A stretch of DNA of 64,000 nucleotides from RYN-133 sp963754285 (GTDB lineage: Bacteria; Actinomycetota; Actinomycetes; Mycobacteriales; Jatrophihabitantaceae), in contig CAVWFN010000002.1 in NCBI GenBank assembly GCA_963754285.1, positions 186,001 to 250,000 on the forward strand, written 5' to 3'. The stretch's first letter is position 1. Every line of letters starts with the position of its first letter. The position numbers were made by a program, and so were the translations under genes. The notes beneath the pieces were generated by a model. The model saw only the letters and a program-made list of their open reading frames with translations. It ran no database searches and had not been told where the DNA came from. Below are positions 37,738-45,536 of the stretch, in pieces.

Positions 37738-38646
37738 TCAGCGGCTCGTCGCAGCGGTCGTCAGCGCGACCGACTCGGTCAATGCTTCGACCAGCGCGGC
37801 CAGACTGCGACGCCGCGGCGTGCCGACCGTCGAGTACCGCACGTAGCCGGACCCGACGTAGCCCGGCCGGGCGCGCAGTTGGTCGAGGGCCTGCACGAGG
37901 GCCTGCGTGCGCTGGTCGATCGTGGCCAACAGCTGTGGGTCATGAATGCGCAGCGCCGGACTCAGCAGGCGCACGATCTCGGTCGTCCCGTCGAGATTCG
38001 CGCGGAAGTCGACAAGGTCGAGGTGCGAGTACCGCTCCTCCTCGCCGGTGATCTTGCTGGCTTCGATCTCGTGCAGCAGCTCGGTCGCCCCGCTGGTCAT
38101 CTCGAGCAACGTGTAGCGAGCGGGCGCGGTGCGGGCGCGTAGCTGCGCGAGGTGCGCGTCCAGTGCGGTCATGACGGGGACGGCCGCACTGATCCCGCCC
38201 GGCGCCCGCGTAGCCGACCACAGGATCTGCTCGACCCGATGAAATCCCGTGAAGCCCGACTGCGGCACGAAGTCGTTCATCCGGCCGTCGATCTCGAGAT
38301 CCAGGCGTCCCCAGATCTCGGCAACCGGTTCGATGCGCTCGTAGTAGACCCGCGCCCGCGCGTACTGGCGTTGCGCCGAAGCACGGTCACCGGACCGAAT
38401 GGTCTCGGTGAGCCTGCGAGTCGCTTCGACCAGGCGGGTGACCTCGACCCGCACATAACGCTCGTAGGCGGTGACAGCGTGGCTCAACTGCGGATCCGTG
38501 GTCGTCGATGCGCTCGGCGGCAAGGACGTCGGTGCGGACGTCGGTGCCGATGCAGCGTCACAGCCGGCACATAGCAGTGCCACAACCGCGAGCCGGCCGA
38601 GCCGGTTGCGCCACACTCGTGCCACTTTGGTCCCCGTTCGGCGCAT
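37738..38646 (-). CDS. EfeO/imelysin-like M75 family lipoprotein
   Basis: About 302 residues. The N-terminus is basic, then hydrophobic (LAVVALLCAGC), ending in a probable lipidated Cys followed by a Ser/Thr/Pro linker. The mature part has GFHRVEQILW, the HxxE metal motif of the EfeO/imelysin family. EfeO proteins bind ferrous iron outside the membrane, but no efeU or efeB is nearby, so the role is uncertain. The start at 38646 places the signal peptide correctly; a longer reading begins at 38706. Confidence 0.75.
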   Translation of the reverse strand: MRRTGTKVARVWRNRLGRLAVVALLCAGCDAASAPTSAPTSLPPSASTTTDPQLSHAVTAYERYVRVEVTRLVEATRRLTETIRSGDRASAQRQYARARVYYERIEPVAEIWGRLDLEIDGRMNDFVPQSGFTGFHRVEQILWSATRAPGGISAAVPVMTALDAHLAQLRARTAPARYTLLEMTSGATELLHEIEASKITGEEERYSHLDLVDFRANLDGTTEIVRLLSPALRIHDPQLLATIDQRTQALVQALDQLRARPGYVGSGYVRYSTVGTPRRRSLAALVEALTESVALTTAATSR

Positions 38647-38780
38647 CCGGTGCCGGTCTGTGCTCGTTGAATACCCGGTTGGTACCACACACGCCACGTC
38701 GTTCACGCCGGGTTCACCGCACGGACGGCCGGGATGGGTATACCGGCACCAAGTAGTTGTCTGCCAGGAGGTATTTGGAC

Positions 38781-40187
38781 GTGTCTGCCCTGTCCCGCCG
38801 CGATTTCCTGCGGTACGGAAGCCTCGCCGGCGCTGTCGCCGCGGGAATCCCGCTCACCGAACTCCTGGCCGCCGGATCAGCCGCCGCGTCAACCGTACGC
38901 AAGCCCGGCAGTCGACCGTTCCCGAAGCTTCCGGTCGGGCACGTCAATGCCGGCCTGCCGTTCGATCACGTCGTCGTCGTGATGATGGAGAACCACTCGT
39001 TCGACAACTACCTGGGCGCGCTCTCACGCCACGGGCAGCCGCGGGCCGATGGTCTGACATTCGGTAAGAACGGCGTGCCGCTCAACCACAATCCGGGCCC
39101 ACACGGACGTGTGCACGCGCACCGGTTCGCAACGACCGCGCAGAGCGATCACGTCACGCAGACCTGGAACGCGACGCACCGCCAGGTCAACGGCGGGAAG
39201 ATGGACGGCTTCGTCGCCGCCGCCGGGAACTCGGCCCAGGCAATGGGTTATTGGGGCCCGGACACCTTGCCGTTCGCCTACTCCTTCGCGAAGACCTTCA
39301 CCTCGGCCAACCGCTGGTTCTGCTCGGCGCCGTGCCAGACATACCCGAACCGCCGCTTCCTGATGGCGGGGACGGCCTACGGCGACATCACCACCGACAG
39401 CTCGACGATCACGCTCACGCCACCGCCCAACGGCACCATCTTCGACAGACTGCACAGCGCCGGGATCTCGTGGAAGAACTACTACACCGACCTGCCGCAA
39501 ACGGCGATCATCCCGTCGATCATCGAGAAGTACCCGTCGAACCTGGCGTCGATCGCCGAATTCCTGGCCGACTGCGCCGCCGGCACGTTGCCCTCGGTCA
39601 GTTTCGTCGATCCCGAGTTCGGTGCGCTCAGCGAGATAGGTGCGCCGCTGGTCGGCGTCCCGGGAGTGACCGTCCTCGGTCAGCAGTTGAATCAGGACGG
39701 CGGCGACGAAGAGGCGCCGCAAGACATGGCCTACGGCGAGAACTGGGCATACTTCATCGTGAACGCCGTCCTGAAGTCGCCCGCCTGGGAGCGCACGCTG
39801 CTGATCTACACCTTCGACGAGCACGGCGGCTACTACGACCACGTCCCGCCACCGGCCGCGCTCAAGCCGGACTCGATCGCGCCTGATCTGACCAAGACCG
39901 ACACGAAGGGCGCCTACAACCGGTACGGCCCGCGTGTGCCGGCGATCATCGCCTCGCCGCACGCGCGAGCGAACGCCGTCACCAACGTCGTCCACGACCA
40001 CACGTCGGTGCTCGCGACGATCGAGTCCAAATGGAACCTGCCCGCGCTCACTTACCGTGACGCCAATGCGGCGACGGTGGCGGACTTCCTCGATCTGAAG
40101 AAGCGCCCGTTCCGCGTCGCACCCACCATCGCCAAGCCGAAGCCGTTCCTGCCGGAACTGCTGCGCGATCTCAAAGCGGACAGTTGA
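38781..40187 (+). CDS. Secreted phospholipase C-like phosphoesterase, Tat-exported
   Basis: The 468-residue protein has a twin-arginine signal (SRRDFLRYGSLAGAVAAGIP) and the PF04185 phosphoesterase core: VVVVMMENHSFDNYLG with the metal Glu and Asn, FVDPEFG, and YTFDEHGGYYDHVPPP. It resembles bacterial non-specific phospholipases C and acid phosphatases that release phosphate from lipids. GTG 38781 is preferred because AGGAGG lies 9 nt upstream; a TTG at 38757 would put the Shine-Dalgarno inside the gene. The stop overlaps the next ATG. Confidence 0.87.
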   Translation: MSALSRRDFLRYGSLAGAVAAGIPLTELLAAGSAAASTVRKPGSRPFPKLPVGHVNAGLPFDHVVVVMMENHSFDNYLGALSRHGQPRADGLTFGKNGVPLNHNPGPHGRVHAHRFATTAQSDHVTQTWNATHRQVNGGKMDGFVAAAGNSAQAMGYWGPDTLPFAYSFAKTFTSANRWFCSAPCQTYPNRRFLMAGTAYGDITTDSSTITLTPPPNGTIFDRLHSAGISWKNYYTDLPQTAIIPSIIEKYPSNLASIAEFLADCAAGTLPSVSFVDPEFGALSEIGAPLVGVPGVTVLGQQLNQDGGDEEAPQDMAYGENWAYFIVNAVLKSPAWERTLLIYTFDEHGGYYDHVPPPAALKPDSIAPDLTKTDTKGAYNRYGPRVPAIIASPHARANAVTNVVHDHTSVLATIESKWNLPALTYRDANAATVADFLDLKKRPFRVAPTIAKPKPFLPELLRDLKADS

Positions 40188-41368
40188 TGTTGCGTCGCCC
40201 GCGCGCTGCACTCGCCGCGATGCTGGGCGTGGCGGCCCTCGGCGTCAGCCTGCTCGTGTCGCTCGTCGGAACGTCCGACGCCTCGGGGGCAGTCACGCTG
40301 CCACCGGTGAAGCACGTCTGGGTCATCGTCCTCGAGAACGAGGACTACGCGCACACTTTCGGCTCGCCGTCGGCCGACCCCTACCTGGCGCGCACGCTGC
40401 CGAAGCGCGGTGCGCTGCTGACGCAGTACTACGGCACCGGTCACGAGAGCAACGACAACTACATCTCGATGATCTCCGGTCAGCCGCCGAACCCGGACAC
40501 GCAGAGCGACTGCCAGATCTACTCCGACTTCAACGGCGCCGCCGTCTCCGGCGGGATCGAGCAAGGCATTGGTTGCGTCTACCCCAAGACCGTCGGCAAC
40601 ATCGCAACCCAACTCAGCGGCCACGGCCTGAGTTGGAAGGCCTACCAGGAGAGCATGGGCCAAGTGCCGTCGCGCGAGGCGGCGGCGTGTGGGCACCCCG
40701 CGCTCAACTCCCAGGACAACACCCAAAACGCAGTGGCCGGTGACGGTTACGCCACCCGGCACGACCCGTTCATGTACTTCGCCTCGATCACCGGCCGCAC
40801 GACGTACTGCCGTCAGCACGTCGTCGCGTTGGGAACGACGACAGGACGGATGCCGAAGGCCGCCCTGAAGGGTGAGACCGGGCTGGCGACCGACCTGAAG
40901 TCGCTGCGCACGACCCCGTCCTACTCGTTCATCACGCCTGATCTGTGCAGCGATGGTCACGACTATCCGTGCAAGAACCGCAAGGGCGGCGCTTCGGCGT
41001 TGGCAGACATCGATTCGTTCCTGCAGCGCTACGTCCCCCTGATCATGAAGTCGCCGGCGTACAAGAAGAACGGGCTGATCGAGATCACGTTCGACGAGTC
41101 GGACGGGCCGCAGTCGGATTCGTCCGCCTGCTGCGGGGAGACTCCCGGACCGGCGTCCGCACTACCGGGGATCACGGGTGCCGGTGGCGGCCGCATCGGC
41201 GCGGTCTTGTTGTCGCCGTTCATCAAGGCGGGCACGCGCACGAGCGTCAAATACAACCACTACTCGTCGCTGGCGACTTTCGAAAATCTGTTCAGGCTTC
41301 CGTTGCTCGGTGAGGCCAAAACCGTGACAAGCACGTTCGGACGGGACGTTTTCAGCTCCGGACGCTAG
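40187..41368 (+). CDS. Secreted phosphoesterase family protein (acid phosphatase-like)
   Basis: The 393-residue protein has an N-terminal signal sequence (AALAAMLGVAALGVSLLVSL) and the same PF04185 fold as the preceding gene: KHVWVIVLENEDYAHTFG, YYGTGHESNDNYISMISGQP, and ITFDESDGPQSD. Several paired cysteines suggest disulphides in an exported enzyme. It probably hydrolyses phosphate esters. It overlaps the preceding stop by one base (TGATG), so the two paralogues are coexpressed. Confidence 0.85.
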   Translation: MLRRPRAALAAMLGVAALGVSLLVSLVGTSDASGAVTLPPVKHVWVIVLENEDYAHTFGSPSADPYLARTLPKRGALLTQYYGTGHESNDNYISMISGQPPNPDTQSDCQIYSDFNGAAVSGGIEQGIGCVYPKTVGNIATQLSGHGLSWKAYQESMGQVPSREAAACGHPALNSQDNTQNAVAGDGYATRHDPFMYFASITGRTTYCRQHVVALGTTTGRMPKAALKGETGLATDLKSLRTTPSYSFITPDLCSDGHDYPCKNRKGGASALADIDSFLQRYVPLIMKSPAYKKNGLIEITFDESDGPQSDSSACCGETPGPASALPGITGAGGGRIGAVLLSPFIKAGTRTSVKYNHYSSLATFENLFRLPLLGEAKTVTSTFGRDVFSSGR

Positions 41369-41375
41369 GTGTCGC

Positions 41376-41381
41376 TAGGCT
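41376..41381 (+). promoter_or_regulatory. -10 hexamer TAGGCT of lemA
   Basis: TAGGCT is followed by 7 nt and ATG 41389, which predicts a leaderless transcript. Confidence 0.5.
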
Positions 41382-41388
41382 GCGCGGC

Positions 41389-41988
41389 ATGGGTCTTGTC
41401 ATCACGATCGTCATCGTCGTTGTCGTCGTGTTGCTCGTCGCGTGGGTGGTCAGCGGCTACAACAAGCTCGTCCGCAATCGCAACGGCTACAAGAACGCCT
41501 TCGCACAGATCGATGTGCAGCTGCAGCGGCGCTTCGATCTGATCCCGAACCTGGTCGAGACCGCGAAGGGCTACATGGCCCACGAGCGCGACACGCTCGA
41601 GGCAGTGACGCAAGCGCGCGGAGCCGCGATGCAGGGCCTCAGCGCGGCCAAGGCGAATCCGGGCGACCCGGCGGCGATGTCGCAGCTGGCGCAGACGCAG
41701 GGTGCGCTCGCGTCCGCGCTCGGACGGTTCACGGCGGTGGCCGAGTCGTACCCGGATCTGAAGGCCAGCCAGAACATGCAGCAACTGTCGGAAGAGCTGA
41801 CTTCGACCGAGAACCGGGTGGCCTTCAGCCGGCAGGCCTACAACGATTCGGTGAACAGCTACAACAACAGCCGTCAGGTGTTCCCGACCAGCGTGCTGGC
41901 CGGCATGTTCCATTTCGAAACCGCTGCGCTGTGGGAGATCGCGCCCGATCACCCCGAGACTCGCGAGGCTCCGAAGGTGCAGTTCTGA
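41389..41988 (+). CDS. lemA: LemA family protein
   Basis: The 199-residue protein has one N-terminal transmembrane helix (ITIVIVVVVVLLVAWVVSGY) followed by the typical LemA helical bundle: YNKLVRNRNGYKNAFAQIDV, QRRFDLIPNLVETAKGYMAH and NDSVNSYNNSRQVFPTSVLA. LemA proteins are commonly encoded beside M48 proteases, as here, but their molecular role is unclear. The M48 gene begins 3 bp downstream. Confidence 0.93.
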   Translation: MGLVITIVIVVVVVLLVAWVVSGYNKLVRNRNGYKNAFAQIDVQLQRRFDLIPNLVETAKGYMAHERDTLEAVTQARGAAMQGLSAAKANPGDPAAMSQLAQTQGALASALGRFTAVAESYPDLKASQNMQQLSEELTSTENRVAFSRQAYNDSVNSYNNSRQVFPTSVLAGMFHFETAALWEIAPDHPETREAPKVQF

Positions 41989-41991
41989 GCG

Positions 41992-43896
41992 GTGGCCGCT
42001 CAGACGTCAGGCGCTGACTTCTTCGCGCGCCAACACGCCGCCCGCGGGACGTCCGCGAAGCTCGTCGTGCTGTTCGTGCTCGGCGTCGTGTCGATCGTCG
42101 CGGCGATCGACCTGCTCGTGCTCGTCGGTGTGCATTCCAGCGGCACAGGATCGACTATCGGCTGGCTCATTGTCGCGACCGTCGGCACGTTGCTGATCAT
42201 CGGCGGCGGCACGACGACGAAACTGATCGCGCTGCGCGCCGGGGGAGTGGCTGTCGCGCAGTCGGTCGGCGCTGTGCCGGTCGACCCGACCACCTCCGAC
42301 CCGCAGTTGCGTCGCTACATCAACGTCGTCGAAGAGATGTCGATCGCCTCGGGTGTGCCCGTCCCGCGACTGTTCGTGCTGCAACGCGAGGAGGGCATCA
42401 ACGCATTCGCCGCCGGTTACACACCTGCCGATGCCGCCGTCACCGTCACGGCCGGCGCATTGCACCAACTCAACCGCGACGAACTGCAAGGTGTCATCGG
42501 ACACGAGTTCAGCCACGTGCTCAACGGCGACATGAAGCTCAATCTGCGGCTGATCGGACTGCTGAACGGGCTGTTGCTGCTCGGACTCGTCGGACTTCGT
42601 GTGCTCGCGTTCGGCGGAAGGTCGCGTGACAAGAACGCAGCACCACTGTTGGTCTTTGCGATTGCCGCGATGATCCTGGGCTTCGTCGGGCAGTTCTTCG
42701 CCGGGCTGATCAAAGCGGCCGTGTCGCGTCAGCGCGAGTGGCTCGCGGACGCGTCGTCAGTGCAGTTCACCCGCCAGACGTCCGGGCTGACCGGCGCGCT
42801 GAAGAAGATCGCCGGCGTGCCGACAGGCTCGGCGCTCCAGGACACGCACAGCGAGCAACAGATCAATCACATGCTCTTCGGCGAGGGGAAGCGCTCGATC
42901 AGCCAGCTGTGGGCGACGCACCCGCCGTTGCTCGATCGCATCAAGGCGCTCGAACCCGGCTTCGACCCGGCGACCGTGGCCGCTCTTCAGCAGCAGTACC
43001 ACGACAGCCCGCCGAACGGGATGGCCGAGGATGCCCAGCTCGGACTGGTGGGACCGCAGGCGCCCGCACCGACGCCACACGTCCAGATCACCCCCGCGCA
43101 GGTCTCGGCCCGGGTTGGCACGTTCTCTCCGGACGATCTCGCCCGCGGCGCAGCGTTGTCGGCACAGCTCGGCCCAGATGTCCGCGCGCTCGCTACACAG
43201 GTCACGACCGCGTTGCCACTCGTGCTGGCGATGCTGCTCGACTCGTCGCCGCCGGTGCGCGCGCGCCAGTCGGCATTGATCGCCGCACGGCTCTCGCCGG
43301 ACGCAGCGACGGCCGCGAACGCCGAGTACGACCGGGTGGCCGCAGTGCCGCCGCTGCTGCGCATCCCGCTCGTCGCGATCGCGATGCCGAACGTCGTGGC
43401 CCGGCCCAGCCAGCGCCTCGACGCGTTGATCGGCGTGCTGGACGAGCTCGCGCTTGCCGACGGCACGTTCACCGTCCACGAGTACTGCCTGACCCGGCTC
43501 GTTCGTGCCTACGTGCAGGACTCCCTCGATCCGGTGCACCGCTCACGTCCGGGACGGGCGACGGTGCAGCAACAGCAGCAGGCCGCGGTCACCCTGCTCG
43601 CCGTCGTCGCCGCCGCCGGAAACGACACCGCCGAGGCCGCCCAACGCGCGTTCGCCGCGGGCGTCACAGCGCTCGGGCTGCCGCAACAGCCGTTCCAACC
43701 GCCGCGCGACTTCGTCAGCGCACTCGATGCGGTGTGGGCCCCACTCGACTCGCTCGACCCGCGGCACAAGAAGCCGCTGATCGAGGCCGTGACTGCGGCA
43801 GTTGCCGATGACGGCAAGCTCGCCATCGCCGAGGCCGAACTGCTGCGCACCGCCTGCGCGCTGGTGCACTGCCCGGTTCCCGCGCTGCTCTCGTGA
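41992..43896 (+). CDS. HtpX-like M48 membrane metalloprotease
   Basis: The 634-residue protein has two N-terminal transmembrane helices, the zinc motif HEFSH (about 171-175), two further transmembrane segments and the third-ligand region REWLADASSVQF. The C-terminal half (after about 360) is an added helical region resembling TerB-like domains (VLDELALADGTFTVHEY, VTAAVADDGKLAIAEAELLR). It probably degrades misfolded membrane proteins with LemA. The GTG start is 3 bp after the lemA stop. Confidence 0.88.
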   Translation: MAAQTSGADFFARQHAARGTSAKLVVLFVLGVVSIVAAIDLLVLVGVHSSGTGSTIGWLIVATVGTLLIIGGGTTTKLIALRAGGVAVAQSVGAVPVDPTTSDPQLRRYINVVEEMSIASGVPVPRLFVLQREEGINAFAAGYTPADAAVTVTAGALHQLNRDELQGVIGHEFSHVLNGDMKLNLRLIGLLNGLLLLGLVGLRVLAFGGRSRDKNAAPLLVFAIAAMILGFVGQFFAGLIKAAVSRQREWLADASSVQFTRQTSGLTGALKKIAGVPTGSALQDTHSEQQINHMLFGEGKRSISQLWATHPPLLDRIKALEPGFDPATVAALQQQYHDSPPNGMAEDAQLGLVGPQAPAPTPHVQITPAQVSARVGTFSPDDLARGAALSAQLGPDVRALATQVTTALPLVLAMLLDSSPPVRARQSALIAARLSPDAATAANAEYDRVAAVPPLLRIPLVAIAMPNVVARPSQRLDALIGVLDELALADGTFTVHEYCLTRLVRAYVQDSLDPVHRSRPGRATVQQQQQAAVTLLAVVAAAGNDTAEAAQRAFAAGVTALGLPQQPFQPPRDFVSALDAVWAPLDSLDPRHKKPLIEAVTAAVADDGKLAIAEAELLRTACALVHCPVPALLS

Positions 43897-43898
43897 CC

Positions 43899-43964
43899 AC
43901 GTTTTCCTCTGTTCTGTCCGGCTAGCGGTCGGTCAACCGGGGGCAACGGAGGAAGACATGATCG
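43899..43964 (+). terminator. SD-containing hairpin element, copy A
   Basis: Two 18-nt arms (from about 43904 and ending about 43954) form an imperfect stem with about 16 pairs including G-U. The 3' arm contains GGAGGAA, followed by ATG at 43958. It begins 2 bp after the M48 stop. It aligns without gaps over about 66 nt (roughly 73% identity) with 62459-62524. It could be a terminator or a translation-control hairpin. Confidence 0.55.
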
Positions 43965-43990
43965 CTTCCGCTACCGGTTCAATTCCGTGA
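43958..43990 (+). CDS. Possible 10-residue leader peptide
   Basis: MIASATGSIP starts 4 nt after GGAGGAAG and its TGA overlaps the GTG of the next small gene (GTGA). The Shine-Dalgarno is buried in the hairpin of copy A, so translation could be conditional. No homology can be judged. Confidence 0.25.
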   Translation: MIASATGSIP

Positions 43991-44193
43991 CCCGCATACT
44001 CACCGATGCGATTGTCAGGACTCCGTGGTGGCTACTCGCGATTCCAGCACTCGGACTGATGATGGTCTGGAACGCCGACGCACTCGAACGTGGTCGCCGG
44101 CTTCGCGAGGCCATGTCAGCCCAGCAGGCACGACACCCTATGCTGATTACCGGCGATGGATCTCCGCCGAGACCGGCGCAACCAGCGGTCTGA
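43987..44193 (+). CDS. Small single-span membrane protein, unknown function
   Basis: The 68-residue protein has one hydrophobic stretch (TPWWLLAIPALGLMMVWNAD) and a charged end. I do not recognise it. Its start overlaps the leader peptide stop by 4 bp. Its last 14 codons run into the fluoride aptamer, so ribosomes finishing this gene would unfold the riboswitch if both are on one RNA. Confidence 0.4.
   Translation: MTRILTDAIVRTPWWLLAIPALGLMMVWNADALERGRRLREAMSAQQARHPMLITGDGSPPRPAQPAV
44139..44144 (+). promoter_or_regulatory. -10 hexamer TATGCT before the fluoride riboswitch
   Basis: TATGCT is followed by 6 nt and the first base of the aptamer stem, so RNA would begin at about 44151. This fits a dedicated promoter for the fluC unit. 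Confidence 0.5.
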
Positions 44194-44234
44194 ACCGCCC
44201 ACTGTCGGGCTGATGGCTCCTCCGACCTGAGGAG
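44151..44234 (+). promoter_or_regulatory. Fluoride riboswitch (crcB motif) with Shine-Dalgarno sequestering stem
   Basis: The conserved aptamer pieces are in order: GGCGATGG (44152-44159) closed by CGCC (44165-44168), an extra hairpin AGACC...GGTCT, then AACCGCCC...GGGCTGATGGCTCC (44193-44220), where GCCC pairs with GGGC. This matches the crcB motif core as in the Thermotoga fluoride aptamer. CTCCTC (44217-44222) shares bases with the aptamer's 3' strand and can instead pair with GAGGAG (44229-44234), the fluC Shine-Dalgarno. Fluoride binding would free the ribosome site. Confidence 0.87.
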
Positions 44235-44242
44235 GAGTGTGC

Positions 44243-44680
44243 GTGACTGAAGTCCGGCCCGGAACAGGTATCCGTCCGGCGGCGATGGCTCTCGTTGCTC
44301 TCGGCGGCATCGTCGGCACGGCCGCTCGGTACGGATTCGCCCGCGCAGTCCCGACGCCGTCCGGCAGCTGGCCCTGGGCAACGTTCACCGTGAATCTCGT
44401 CGGCGCGTTCGTCCTGGGTGCGCTGCTCGAGGCGCTCGCGCGAAGCGGCGCGGACGTCGCGATACAACGACGGGTGCGATCGCTCGTCGGCACCGGGTTC
44501 TGCGGATCGCTCACGACATGCAGCACGTTCGCCGTCGAGATCGACCTGCTCGTGCGCGCCCACGACCCGGGCACGGCGATCGCCTACCTGGTGGCCAGCC
44601 TGTTCGCGGGCATCGCTGTGACGGCAGCAGGCATCGCCGCCGCGGCCAACCATCGTCGGTACCGCAACGGTGGCGCCTGA
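44243..44680 (+). CDS. fluC: Fluoride channel FluC/CrcB, first subunit
   Basis: The 145-residue protein has four transmembrane segments with FTVNLVGAFVLGAL and GTGFCGSLTTCSTFAVEI, the channel motifs of Fluc. It exports F- passively. Here the usual TTFSTF reads TTCSTF, so one Phe of the pore box may be replaced by Cys. The GTG at 44243 lies 5 nt after GGAGGAG, which the riboswitch can hide. The stop overlaps the next fluC start by one base. Confidence 0.92.
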   Translation: MTEVRPGTGIRPAAMALVALGGIVGTAARYGFARAVPTPSGSWPWATFTVNLVGAFVLGALLEALARSGADVAIQRRVRSLVGTGFCGSLTTCSTFAVEIDLLVRAHDPGTAIAYLVASLFAGIAVTAAGIAAAANHRRYRNGGA

Positions 44681-45042
44681 TGCTGCTCGTCCTCATCTGC
44701 CTCGCGGGCGCGCTGGGCGCGGTTGCCCGCTTCGTCATCGACGCTGCATTCCGGGCTCGGTTCGGGACGCTGTTCCCGTGGCCCACCGTGCTGATCAACA
44801 TCACCGGCTCGCTGCTGCTCGGCATCCTCACGGGGCTCACGCTCTATCACCACACCGACAAGGACGTCGTCCTCGTGATCGGCACCGGGTTCTGCGGTGG
44901 GTACACGACGTTCAGCACCGCGATGTTCGAGACGGTACGACTGATCCAACGCAACGCCTGGCGCGCGGCGATCTCGAACATGCTGGCCACGACCGTGCTC
45001 ACGACTGCCGCAGCCGCTGTCGGACTGGCGGTAGTCGCGTGA
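44680..45042 (+). CDS. fluC: Fluoride channel FluC/CrcB, second subunit
   Basis: The 120-residue protein has the full motif set: AGALGAVARFVID, VLINITGSLLLGIL and GTGFCGGYTTFSTAMFE. Tandem fluC genes in Gram-positive bacteria often make antiparallel hetero-dimers. The ATG shares one base with the preceding stop, so expression is coupled and both are likely under the riboswitch. Confidence 0.93.
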   Translation: MLLVLICLAGALGAVARFVIDAAFRARFGTLFPWPTVLINITGSLLLGILTGLTLYHHTDKDVVLVIGTGFCGGYTTFSTAMFETVRLIQRNAWRAAISNMLATTVLTTAAAAVGLAVVA

Positions 45043-45074
45043 GCGGATCTACCGTGAGCGACGAGGGTGTGCAG

Positions 45075-45527
45075 ATGAGCAACGTCCTGGTCGTGGGCCA
45101 CGACCGGCATCCCGCCGGGGTCGCGGCCCTGACGGTTGCCGTTGATCTCGCCCGCCGGCTCGACGCACACCTTCACGTCGTGCACAGCATCACCCTCGAC
45201 GACTACGGGATCGATCCCGACAGCGAACGATTCGAGGCCGAGTACGAGCGCAGCCGGCAGGCCGAACGCGACGCGCTCGAGGCCGATCTACGCGACAGCG
45301 GCGTCGACTGGACCTATCACGAGCAGCCCGACGACCCTGCACACGCGTTGGCCCAGCTCGCCGGCGAACTCGATGCGCTCTTCATCGTGGTCGGCGCAAC
45401 CCACGGCGGCCTGCGACACCTGATCGGCGGCGAGTCCGTCGCGAAGCGACTGCTGCGACACCAGCATCGTCCGGTGCTCATCGTCCCCGAACCGGCTGCT
45501 CGGGCATCTCGCAGGCCGACGCCGTAG
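45075..45527 (+). CDS. Universal stress protein UspA family
   Basis: The 150-residue protein has a UspA fold: VLVVGHDRHPAGVAALTVAV at the N-terminus, and the ATP-type loop VVGATHGGLRHLIGGESVAK followed by RPVLIVPEP. It is probably a stress or energy-status protein. Upstream GTGs at 45039 (overlapping fluC) and 45054 are possible, but ATG 45075 has GAGGG 7 nt before it. Its position suggests cotranscription with fluC. Confidence 0.83.
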   Translation: MSNVLVVGHDRHPAGVAALTVAVDLARRLDAHLHVVHSITLDDYGIDPDSERFEAEYERSRQAERDALEADLRDSGVDWTYHEQPDDPAHALAQLAGELDALFIVVGATHGGLRHLIGGESVAKRLLRHQHRPVLIVPEPAARASRRPTP

Positions 45528-45530
45528 CCT
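45525..45530 (+). promoter_or_regulatory. -10 hexamer TAGCCT of dop
   Basis: TAGCCT is followed by 6 nt and GTG 45537. Its first three bases are the UspA stop codon, so dop seems to be transcribed separately as a leaderless mRNA from inside the end of its neighbour. Confidence 0.5.
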
Positions 45531-45536
45531 GGGGTC

